Part shown: one piece after another, positions 48,412 through 56,429 of the stretch
How the letters are laid out: each line of letters opens with the position of its first letter
Numbering within the stretch: the stretch's first letter is position 1
NCBI RefSeq assembly: GCF_964059135.1
Contig: NZ_OZ060393.1
Coordinates: forward strand, 248,001-312,000
Reading direction: 5' to 3'
DNA length: 64,000 nt
Origin: Buchnera aphidicola (Symydobius americanus)
Lineage (GTDB): Bacteria > Pseudomonadota > Gammaproteobacteria > Enterobacterales > Enterobacteriaceae
Made by a program: the position numbers and the translations under genes
Notes under the pieces: model-generated
Databases searched by the model: none
What the model saw: only the letters and a program-made list of their open reading frames with translations
What the model was told of the DNA's origin: nothing

Positions 48412-49548
48412 ATGAACCTTAAAAATACTTTACTTGAATTAAGAAAAAAAATTAATATTATTGATAAAAAATTACTAATTTTATTATCTCAAAGAAGAAA
48501 TATTGCAATTCAAATAGCAAAAAATAAAATTATTAATCAATACCCTATTCGAGATAAAAAAAGGGAAAAAGAATTACTTGAAAAATTAATTATTTTTGGA
48601 AAAAAAAAATTACTTTCTAAAAATTATATCCAAGAAATCTTTGAAAGAATTATTCAGGATTCTGTTATAATACAAAAAAAAATACAAAAAAATATCAATA
48701 TATATGAATATTTAAAAACACCAACATTTTCTATTCTTGGACCTAAAGGATCTTACTCTTATATTGCTGCTACACAATATGCAAAAAAAAAATATGAAAA
48801 TTTTCAAATTATTGAACATACCAATTTCTATAAAATTTTTCAAGCAGTAGAAAATAAACAATCAAATTATGGAATTATCCCCATTGAAAATCGTTCTTCT
48901 GGTTTTATTCAAGAAGTATATGATCTACTATATAATACCAATCTATATATCGTAGAAGAATTAATAATTCCTATTAATCATTGCTTACTAGTAAAACCAA
49001 GCACATATATTGAAGATATAAAAATTGTTTATAGCCATAGTCAACCATTCCAACAATGTAAAAATTTTATGGAAAAATTTCCAAACTGGAAAACGGAATA
49101 TACTGAAAGTACTTCATGTGCAATTGAAAAAGTTTCTCGAAGCAAAAAAAATAATACTGCTGCAATCGGTAATGAAAATACTGGAATAATTCATGGATTA
49201 CAATCTATTCGTAAAAACATTGCTAATTATCAAAACAACCAAACTCGTTTTATCGTGCTCACTAATGAAAAAATTCATACTGCTTCAATGAAGACATCAA
49301 AAATAATACTTATGATAAATATCCTTAAAAAACAATATAAATTATCTAATATATTACTATTATTTAAGATAAATAAAATATCGATTCTAAAAATCGAATC
49401 AAAAAAATATATTAATAAAAATTTTATAAAGGAAACATGCTATATTGAAATTCAAAAATTTCTAAAACAAAAAACCCTAGAAAATATATTATTTTTATTA
49501 AAAGAAAAAAATATATCTATAAAATTTATAGGATGTTATCCAACATAA
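48412..49548 (+). CDS. pheA: Chorismate mutase/prephenate dehydratase PheA, altered regulatory domain
   Basis: 378 residues (E. coli 386). The chorismate mutase domain (1-90, KINIIDKKLLILLSQRR) is followed by prephenate dehydratase (about 105-285, LGPKGSYSYIAA and the catalytic TRFIV) and a C-terminal ACT domain. In E. coli phenylalanine binding needs GALV at 309-312 and ESRP at 329-332. Here the same positions read YKLS and ESKK. This agrees with published reports that Buchnera PheA is desensitised to phenylalanine, which suits overproduction for the aphid. No Phe-rich leader peptide was found in the 274 bp upstream. Confidence 0.96.
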   Translation: MNLKNTLLELRKKINIIDKKLLILLSQRRNIAIQIAKNKIINQYPIRDKKREKELLEKLIIFGKKKLLSKNYIQEIFERIIQDSVIIQKKIQKNINIYEYLKTPTFSILGPKGSYSYIAATQYAKKKYENFQIIEHTNFYKIFQAVENKQSNYGIIPIENRSSGFIQEVYDLLYNTNLYIVEELIIPINHCLLVKPSTYIEDIKIVYSHSQPFQQCKNFMEKFPNWKTEYTESTSCAIEKVSRSKKNNTAAIGNENTGIIHGLQSIRKNIANYQNNQTRFIVLTNEKIHTASMKTSKIILMINILKKQYKLSNILLLFKINKISILKIESKKYINKNFIKETCYIEIQKFLKQKTLENILFLLKEKNISIKFIGCYPT

Positions 49549-49619
49549 AAATATTGTATTCCAAAATTTAAGGAATAAAATTAAAATATAATAATTATCA
49601 TCATCATTGAGTAATAATT

Positions 49620-50972
49620 ATGTTTAATAATATTAAAAAAAAATTTATATCAATAATTAAAAATATTTCTGGTCAAGGTAGAATTACAGAAAAAAATATT
49701 CAAAATACTTTAAGAGAAATTAGAATAACTTTATTAGAAGCAGATGTTCCATTAATAGTAATTAACAAATTTATAAAAAATGTAAAAAAGTTTGCAATTG
49801 GAAAACATGTTAATAATAGTTTAACTCCCGGTCAGGAATTTATTAAAATTATTAAAAATGAATTAATATCTATTATGGGAAAAGAAAAAAATAATATTAT
49901 TTTTTCCAAAAAAAAAATATCTATATTTTTAATTATTGGATTACAAGGATCTGGAAAAACAACTACTGTAGGAAAATTAGGAAAATTTCTTAAAATTAAA
50001 CATAATAAAAAAATCTTAGTTAGCTCTGCAGATACTTATAGACCGGCAGCAATAGAACAATTAAAAATTTTATCAAAAAAATCAAATATTGATTTTTTTC
50101 AACCAAAACAAAATAGTAATCCTATTGAAATTAGCAAGCAGGCTGTACAAGAAGCAAAAAATAAATTATATGATATTCTAATATTAGATACAGCTGGTCG
50201 ATTACATATTGATAATAATATGATGCATGAAATCAAAAATATTCAAAATATTATAAAACCAACAGAAATCTTATTTGTATTAGATGCTATGATGGGACAA
50301 GATGCACTTCATACAGTAAAAGTATTTAATCAATTTATTTCAATATCAGGTATAATTTTAACTAAATTAGATAGTGATACTAGAAGTGGATCTGCTTTTT
50401 CAGTAAACTATATTGTGAAAAAACCCATTAAATTTATCGGTATAGGAGAAAAAATTAATGATTTAAAAATTTTCGAACCAAAAAAAATCGTTTCTCGTAT
50501 TTTAGGAATGGAAAGTGTTTTATCTATTATAAAAAAAATCGATAAAAAAATCAATCGTCAAGATATAAAAAAAATAAATGAAAAAATTACAAAACAATAT
50601 AAATTTAACTTAAATGATTTTAAATTACAGATTATACAGATGTCTAAAATAGGAGGTATAAAAAATATTATAAAACAATTGCCTATGAAATTATCAAACA
50701 ACTATCAAATGCCAAAAAACCAAGAAAAAAAATTTTTAATAAAAATGGAAGCTATCATTAATTCAATGACACCACATGAAAGAAATAATCCAAATATTAT
50801 TAAAGGATCAAGAAAAAGAAGAATAGCTAATGGATCAGGAACTAATGTACAAGAAGTTAATCAATTATTAAGAAAGTTTGATGAATCAAATAAAATGATG
50901 CAACATATAAAAAAAAAGGGAACACGAACAATATTACAAAATTTTAAAAATATTATCAAAAATATATTTTAA
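49620..50972 (+). CDS. ffh: Signal recognition particle GTPase Ffh
   Basis: 450 residues (E. coli 453). N domain, G domain with GLQGSGKTT near 107-115, DTAGRLHID and TKLDSDTRSG, and a C-terminal methionine-bearing M domain (about 300-430, including SRKRRIANGSGT). With 4.5S RNA it targets nascent membrane proteins to FtsY. First of the ffh-rpsP-rimM-trmD-rplS group, in E. coli order. Confidence 0.97.
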   Translation: MFNNIKKKFISIIKNISGQGRITEKNIQNTLREIRITLLEADVPLIVINKFIKNVKKFAIGKHVNNSLTPGQEFIKIIKNELISIMGKEKNNIIFSKKKISIFLIIGLQGSGKTTTVGKLGKFLKIKHNKKILVSSADTYRPAAIEQLKILSKKSNIDFFQPKQNSNPIEISKQAVQEAKNKLYDILILDTAGRLHIDNNMMHEIKNIQNIIKPTEILFVLDAMMGQDALHTVKVFNQFISISGIILTKLDSDTRSGSAFSVNYIVKKPIKFIGIGEKINDLKIFEPKKIVSRILGMESVLSIIKKIDKKINRQDIKKINEKITKQYKFNLNDFKLQIIQMSKIGGIKNIIKQLPMKLSNNYQMPKNQEKKFLIKMEAIINSMTPHERNNPNIIKGSRKRRIANGSGTNVQEVNQLLRKFDESNKMMQHIKKKGTRTILQNFKNIIKNIF

Positions 50973-51040
50973 TACATATTAAAATATAAAATTTTTTAAT
51001 ATTTTATACAATGTAAAAATATCTATCAAACAGAGGAAAT

Positions 51041-51292
51041 ATGGTAAAAATTAGATTAGTTTTACAAGGTTCTAAGAAAAAACCATTTTATAAAATAGTT
51101 GTAGCGGATAGTAGATTCCCAAGAAATGGAAGATTTATTGAACAAATTGGTTTTTTTAATCCAAATACCAAAGATCAAACAAAGAAAATTCATTTTAATG
51201 TTAATAGAATTCAATATTGGATTAAAAATGGAGCTAAATTGTCTGATAGAACAAAATATTTAATTAAACAAAATAATCTAATAGAAAAATAA
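51041..51292 (+). CDS. rpsP: 30S ribosomal protein S16
   Basis: 83 residues (E. coli 82). MVKIRLVLQGSKKKPFYKIV and ADSRFPRNGRFIEQIGFFNP are S16 signatures. GAGGAAAT precedes the ATG. It is followed after 12 bases by rimM. Confidence 0.97.
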   Translation: MVKIRLVLQGSKKKPFYKIVVADSRFPRNGRFIEQIGFFNPNTKDQTKKIHFNVNRIQYWIKNGAKLSDRTKYLIKQNNLIEK

Positions 51293-51304
51293 TCATATTA
51301 AAAT

Positions 51305-51817
51305 ATGGATCAATTAATTAAACCAATCATTATCGGAAAAATAGGAACTTGTTATGGAATTTTAGGATGGAATAAATTAACTTCTTATACTGAAAATAAA
51401 GAAAATATTTTAAAATATAATAAATTTTTTATACAAAAAAATAATCGATGGAAAAAAATAAGTATATTAAAAAAAAAAATACATTATAATACAATAATTA
51501 TAAAAATTGATAACATTAATAATAGAGAAGATGCTAAAAAAATTACTAATAAATTAATTGCAATTGATGAAAAAACATTACCTGATTTAAAAAAAAACGA
51601 ATATTATTGGAAAGATATTATAAATTGTGATGTATTTACAATAAATAAGAAATATTTAGGAAAAGTAGATTATATTATTCGAGAAAAAATTAATGATTTA
51701 CTTAGTATAAAAAAAAATAAATACCAAAAAAATGCAATACTAATCCCATTTATTCAAAAAAAAATTATTAAAAATATTGATATTTTAAATAAAAAAATTT
51801 ATATCAACCATCAATAA
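51305..51817 (+). CDS. rimM: 16S rRNA processing protein RimM
   Basis: 170 residues (E. coli 182). The N-terminal domain starts IIGKIGTCYGILGWNKLTSYT, like the GKI..YGIRGWLKVFS of the family, and the C-terminal PRC-barrel contains EYYWKDIINCDVF. It binds S19 and helps mature the 30S head. It is strongly diverged, with many Lys/Asn/Ile substitutions. The gene position before trmD is diagnostic. Confidence 0.92.
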   Translation: MDQLIKPIIIGKIGTCYGILGWNKLTSYTENKENILKYNKFFIQKNNRWKKISILKKKIHYNTIIIKIDNINNREDAKKITNKLIAIDEKTLPDLKKNEYYWKDIINCDVFTINKKYLGKVDYIIREKINDLLSIKKNKYQKNAILIPFIQKKIIKNIDILNKKIYINHQ

Positions 51818-51853
51818 TATATTATGAAATAATTACCTTAAAAGTTAAAAAAT

Positions 51854-52585
51854 ATGTGGATTGGAATCATCAGTATATTCCCAGAAATGTTTAATGCAAT
51901 ATTAAATTACGGAATTACCAGTAAAGCAATAAAAAAAAAAATTATTAGTATTAATATATGGAATCCAAGAAATTTTTCAAATTATAAACATCAAAAAGTA
52001 GACGATCGACCCTATGGTGGTGGATCTGGTATGTTAATGATGTTTGAACCATTAAAATTAGCTATTGCATATGCAAAATTAAAAGCTAAAAAAAAAGTAG
52101 TAGTAATATATTTATCACCCCAGGGAGAAAAAATAAACCAAAAAAAAATATATAAAATATCTAAATATAATAAAATTATATTAATCTGCGGAAGATATTT
52201 AGGAATAGATGAAAGAATTATAGAAAATGAAATTGATGAAGAATGGTCTATTGGTGATTATATACTAACAGGTGGTGAATTAGCTGCAATGGTTATTATC
52301 GACAGTATTTCTAGGTTACAACCGGGAATAATTAAAAAAAAATCATTGGAAGAAGAATCTTTTTCTAATGGAATACTAAACCATCCAAATTATACTCGAC
52401 CAAAAAGCATTTTAGGAAAAAATGTTCCAAAAATATTATTATCAGGACATCATAAAAATATTAAAATATGGAAAATAACAGAATCATTAAGAAATACTAT
52501 CATTAAAAGACCTGATTTATTAAAAAAAATAAAATTATCTCATAGGCAAAACAATATTCTAAAAAAATTAAAAAGTTATAAATAA
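51854..52585 (+). CDS. trmD: tRNA guanine-37 N1-methyltransferase TrmD, E116 replaced
   Basis: 243 residues (E. coli 255). SPOUT-family knot enzyme: WIGIISIFPEMF start, DDRPYGGGSGMLMM, and the SAM-knot region SIGDYILTGGELAAMVIID, with the catalytic aspartate retained. The highly conserved CGRYEG motif reads CGRYLG, placing Leu at 116 where E. coli has Glu. TrmD makes m1G37 in tRNAs reading CUN, CCN and CGG, preventing frameshifts, and is normally essential. The change may weaken activity or reflect compensation. Confidence 0.95.
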   Translation: MWIGIISIFPEMFNAILNYGITSKAIKKKIISINIWNPRNFSNYKHQKVDDRPYGGGSGMLMMFEPLKLAIAYAKLKAKKKVVVIYLSPQGEKINQKKIYKISKYNKIILICGRYLGIDERIIENEIDEEWSIGDYILTGGELAAMVIIDSISRLQPGIIKKKSLEEESFSNGILNHPNYTRPKSILGKNVPKILLSGHHKNIKIWKITESLRNTIIKRPDLLKKIKLSHRQNNILKKLKSYK

Positions 52586-52639
52586 AAATACAATAAAATA
52601 TAAAACTCACATGTTATAATAAACTAAACAAAATACAAT

Positions 52640-53002
52640 ATGCAACCTAAAATAATCGAAGTTCTTGAAAAAGAACAAATGAATAAAAAAAATATACCAA
52701 AATTTCGGACTGGTGATACAATAGAAGTAAAAGTATGGGTTGTAGAATCCTCGAAAAAACGTTTACAATCTTTTGAAGGAATTGCAATTGCAATCAAAAA
52801 AAGAAATTTACAATCCTCTTTTACAATTAGAAAAATATCAAATGGAGAAGGAGTAGAAAGAGTCTTTCAAACTTATTCTAACATTATCGAAAGTATTCAT
52901 ATTAAAAAATTAGGTGCAGTACGAAAATCTAAATTATATTATTTAAGAAGCCGAATCGGTAAATCTGCTCGTATTAAAGAACGAATAAAATCAAAAGAAT
53001 AA
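52640..53002 (+). CDS. rplS: 50S ribosomal protein L19
   Basis: 120 residues (E. coli 115). [26 protein letters not shown] and [18 protein letters not shown] are L19 features; it sits at the 30S-50S interface. Last gene of the ffh-rplS group. A TATAAT box at 52615-52620 is a possible extra promoter, uncertain in such A/T-rich DNA. A hairpin follows the stop. Confidence 0.97.
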   Translation: MQPKIIEVLEKEQMNKKNIPKFRTGDTIEVKVWVVESSKKRLQSFEGIAIAIKKRNLQSSFTIRKISNGEGVERVFQTYSNIIESIHIKKLGAVRKSKLYYLRSRIGKSARIKERIKSKE

Positions 53003-53032
53003 TATTTAAGTAATTTTAACAAAAATAAATTA

Positions 53033-53059
53033 TGCAGTCATGATATTGTATTGACTGCA
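53033..53059 (-). terminator. Terminator hairpin between rplS and tldD
   Basis: Perfect 8-bp stem TGCAGTCA/TGACTGCA with an 11-nt loop between convergent genes. On the minus strand it is followed by TAATTTATTTTT, so it suits termination of tldD. It may act for rplS as well. Confidence 0.6.
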
Positions 53060-53085
53060 AAAATGTAAAAATATAGTATAAATAA

Positions 53086-54546
53086 TTATTTTATTCCACC
53101 GATAGTCAATTTATCTAATTTAATAGTAGGCTGACCTACTCCTACTGAAATTTGTTGACCATCCTTAATACAAATACCAGTACCATCATCCATTTTAAAA
53201 TCATTCCCAACCATAGAAATTTGATTCATCACCTCTATTCCGGAGCCAATTAAAGTAACTCCCTTAATAGGAAAAGCAATTCTTCCATTTTTAATTAAAA
53301 AAGCTTCTGAAGTAGAAAAAACAAATTTTCCGGAAGTAATATCTACTTGACCCCCAGAAAAATTTACTGCAAATATTCCATAATCTATACTACTTATAAT
53401 ATCTGAAACAGATGAATTTCCAGGTAACATATACGTATTTGTCATTCTTGGTTTAGGAAGATGAGCATAAGATTCTCTGCGACCATTTCCAGTAGGTTTT
53501 TGATGCATCAACCTAGCAGTCAGCTTATCTTGCATATATTTTTTTAAAATTCCATTTTTAATTAATATATTATATTTTCCTGGAGTACCTTCATCATCTA
53601 TATAAATTGATCCTCTAGTATTTAGCATAGTACCATCATCTACTATAGTACATAAAGAAGAGGTAATTTTCTGATTAATTTTTTTATAAAATATTGAACT
53701 TTTTTTCAAATTAAAATCACCCTCCAATCCGTGTCCAACTGCTTCATGTAATAATATTCCAGGCCAACCACATCCTAAAACCACCGGAAAAGTACCTGAA
53801 GGTGCATCTTTTGCAAATAAATTCGATACTGCAATTCGAACAGCTTGTTTTGTCCAAGTGTCTAATCTCATTTCTCCTAGTTCATTTTTTTCAAAGAAAA
53901 AATCATAACCTAACCTTCCCCCCCCACCGCTATAACCTTTTTCTATTACCCCTTGAGATTCTACAACAACAGAAATAGAAAGATACACTAAAGGTCTAAT
54001 ATCAGACGCAAATGTTTCATCCGTAGCAGATACCAAAATTTTTTCATCATAACCGCTTAAAATAGCATTTACCTTTATTACCCTATGATCTGTATGTCTC
54101 GCAATTTTATCTACATGATACAAAATAGATATTTTTTCGCTAACGGTTAATTGTTGTAATACAATACTATTAAGATAATTATTATTATTTTTATTTAAAT
54201 TATTTAATAAACATGATGCATGTTTTTTATATTGTTTTTTCTTTCGCATAAAACTACATGCCATACTAAAACTATTTTGAATGGAATGTAATGTAATTTG
54301 ATCAGAATATGAAAATCCTGTAGATTCTTGATGAATTACTCGTGCTCCAAAACCGGAATCAATGCTGTGTATTCCTTCTTTGATAATTTTATCATCTAGT
54401 ATCCAAGATTCAGAAATAATAGATTGAAAATATATTTCTGCATAGTCTATTTTATACTTCATACAATCATATAAAATAGAAAATAAATCTTGATATTGAA
54501 TTTTATTTATTTCTAAAAAGTAATCACTAACTAAATTAAATGACAT
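53086..54546 (-). CDS. tldD: Metalloprotease TldD
   Basis: 486 residues from ATG 54546 (E. coli 481, MSLNLVSEQLL; here MSFNLVSDYFL). A TTG five codons earlier is rejected. The zinc motif HEAVGHGLEGDF near 270-281 is intact, and conserved glycine-rich DDEGTPG and GGQVDITSGKF segments follow. With TldE (PmbA) it degrades unfolded peptides and processes microcins in other bacteria. Its retention in a reduced genome suggests a general peptide-clearing role, which is inference. TldE is not in this window. Confidence 0.95.
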   Translation of the reverse strand: MSFNLVSDYFLEINKIQYQDLFSILYDCMKYKIDYAEIYFQSIISESWILDDKIIKEGIHSIDSGFGARVIHQESTGFSYSDQITLHSIQNSFSMACSFMRKKKQYKKHASCLLNNLNKNNNNYLNSIVLQQLTVSEKISILYHVDKIARHTDHRVIKVNAILSGYDEKILVSATDETFASDIRPLVYLSISVVVESQGVIEKGYSGGGGRLGYDFFFEKNELGEMRLDTWTKQAVRIAVSNLFAKDAPSGTFPVVLGCGWPGILLHEAVGHGLEGDFNLKKSSIFYKKINQKITSSLCTIVDDGTMLNTRGSIYIDDEGTPGKYNILIKNGILKKYMQDKLTARLMHQKPTGNGRRESYAHLPKPRMTNTYMLPGNSSVSDIISSIDYGIFAVNFSGGQVDITSGKFVFSTSEAFLIKNGRIAFPIKGVTLIGSGIEVMNQISMVGNDFKMDDGTGICIKDGQQISVGVGQPTIKLDKLTIGGIK

Positions 54547-54660
54547 ATAATTTTCCAACAAATTTGAATTAATGAATTATCAATGAAAACCTTTACAAAA
54601 ATAGTAAATATTACTAAAATGAATAATATAATTTTAATTAAAACTTATGTCATTTTAAAT

Positions 54661-55110
54661 ATGTCTCAATTTAACATTCTATTATTAAATGGACCAAATT
54701 TAAACTTATTAGGAACACGAGAATCCTTAATTTATGGAACCACTACATTAAATGAGATCATATATAAATTATCTCAAAGATCTAAACAAATTAACACCAA
54801 TATTATACATTTTCAATCTAATGCAGAACATATGTTAGTTGAAAAAATACATGAATCCAAAAATATGGACTATATTATTATTAATCCAGCAGCATTTACG
54901 CATACAAGTATTGCGCTAAGAGATGCACTATTAGCAGTAAATATCCCCTTTATTGAAGTACATATTTCAAATATTTATTCTCGAGAAAATTTTCGTTCCC
55001 ATTCATGGTTATCAGATATTTCTAGTGGAATTATTTCCGGTTTTGGAATTGATGGATATTATTGGGCATTAGAAACCGCCGTAAATCGATTAAAAAACAA
55101 CTCAAAATAA
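54661..55110 (+). CDS. aroQ: 3-dehydroquinate dehydratase, type II
   Basis: 149 residues from ATG 54661, where homology begins ([18 protein letters not shown]). The 26 codons upstream show no family similarity. Catalytic features are the N-terminal GPNLN with the active Arg/Tyr region (GTRESLIYG), the [14 protein letters not shown] segment and the [15 protein letters not shown] loop. It dehydrates 3-dehydroquinate in the shikimate pathway, feeding pheA here. E. coli uses the unrelated AroD, so the type II enzyme is typical for Buchnera. No clear ribosome binding site. Confidence 0.94.
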   Translation: MSQFNILLLNGPNLNLLGTRESLIYGTTTLNEIIYKLSQRSKQINTNIIHFQSNAEHMLVEKIHESKNMDYIIINPAAFTHTSIALRDALLAVNIPFIEVHISNIYSRENFRSHSWLSDISSGIISGFGIDGYYWALETAVNRLKNNSK

Positions 55111-55327
55111 ATCTATTTATAACTTTATTAATATATAAAAATTTAAATCTTTCAAAATGTATAAAACGATCATTTTTGATAAATGTATATTCTGAATATC
55201 ATTACTCAAAACTATACAAAATTGAAATTATAATTATATTAAAACATTTATATAATTATTAATAACTTTCAAATACTAATTTTAAAATATATTTAAATAA
55301 TATAAATAAAAAACTATTATTTCAATA

Positions 55328-56257
55328 TTAACATATATTTATTAAATTTAATATATCACTTGGTAAAGATATATTACAATCAATTAAAGTATAATTAATA
55401 GGATGAAAAAATTTAATTCGAATTGCATGCAATGCTTGTCTAGGAAAATTATAAACACTCTTAAATTGTTTTAAATCAATACCTTTAGGAATCAAATTTC
55501 TCATTTGATATATCCTATCTCCAATAATAGGATGTTTAATATGTAACATATGTACTCTAATTTGATGAGTTCTTCCAGTTTCTAATCTAATTTTCAGATG
55601 CGTATAATATTTAAATCTTTTAATAATTCTATAATGTGTAATTGATGGTTTCCCAGAAAGATGAGTCATCATACAAACTCTTTTCTTAAAATGTCTCATA
55701 ATAGGAAAATTGATTGTACCTCCAGACAAAAAATTTCCTAATACTACTGCCTCGTACTCACGAATAATTTGTCTATTTTTTAATAAATAAACTAATCTGT
55801 TATAACTCAACAAATTTTTTGCCACAATCATCAAACCGGTAGTATTTTTATCCAATCTATGTAAAATACCAGCCCTAGGTATATTATGAAAAATCGAATC
55901 ACGAAATAATAATGCGTTTAATAATGTTCCATGAGTATTACCAAAACCAGGATGGACTACCAAACCAGCAGGTTTATTTAAAATTAATAAATACTTATCT
56001 TCATAAACAATATCTAAAACAATATTTGAAAAAGAATCAATTGATTTTTCATTAATTAAAATAATTATTTCATCACCCAAACAAACACGTCGTTTAGGTA
56101 TTTTAGTTATTATACAATTAACTAACACCTTCCCAGATAAAATAAGTTTTTTAAAAAAAGATCTAGAATATTTAGATAAAATATTCGATAAAAAAAGATC
56201 CAACCTTTTATTAAAAATATTATTTTCCAAAACTTTTAAAATAATTTTTTTTTTCAT
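55328..56257 (-). CDS. rluD: 23S rRNA pseudouridine synthase RluD (1911/1915/1917)
   Basis: 309 residues from ATG 56257; E. coli RluD is 326. An upstream ATG at 56290 adds 11 residues without homology. The S4-like domain (KYSRSFFKKLILSGKVLVN) precedes the catalytic HRLDKNTTG near 127-135 and LETGRTHQIRVHMLHIKHP. It forms three pseudouridines in helix 69 of 23S rRNA, the most important of its class. The E. coli C-terminal tail is missing. It is divergent from alaS. Confidence 0.95.
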   Translation of the reverse strand: MKKKIILKVLENNIFNKRLDLFLSNILSKYSRSFFKKLILSGKVLVNCIITKIPKRRVCLGDEIIILINEKSIDSFSNIVLDIVYEDKYLLILNKPAGLVVHPGFGNTHGTLLNALLFRDSIFHNIPRAGILHRLDKNTTGLMIVAKNLLSYNRLVYLLKNRQIIREYEAVVLGNFLSGGTINFPIMRHFKKRVCMMTHLSGKPSITHYRIIKRFKYYTHLKIRLETGRTHQIRVHMLHIKHPIIGDRIYQMRNLIPKGIDLKQFKSVYNFPRQALHAIRIKFFHPINYTLIDCNISLPSDILNLINIC

Positions 56258-56429
56258 AATGTAAAAAATATTAAAATATTTAAAAAACAAAAAATTTTAA
56301 ATATATTAAATATTATAAATAAATTAATTTGATAAAAATATAAATTATTATTAAAAAATCATAAAAAATACGTTATAAATATATTTAAATTTATAACTCA
56401 TATAATATTTAACCTGATTCAGGAAATAT

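Noticed and set aside
55062-55262. 66-codon frame after aroQ
   Set aside because: It overlaps the aroQ end in another frame, and its Ile/Leu/Lys content fits random A/T-rich sequence.
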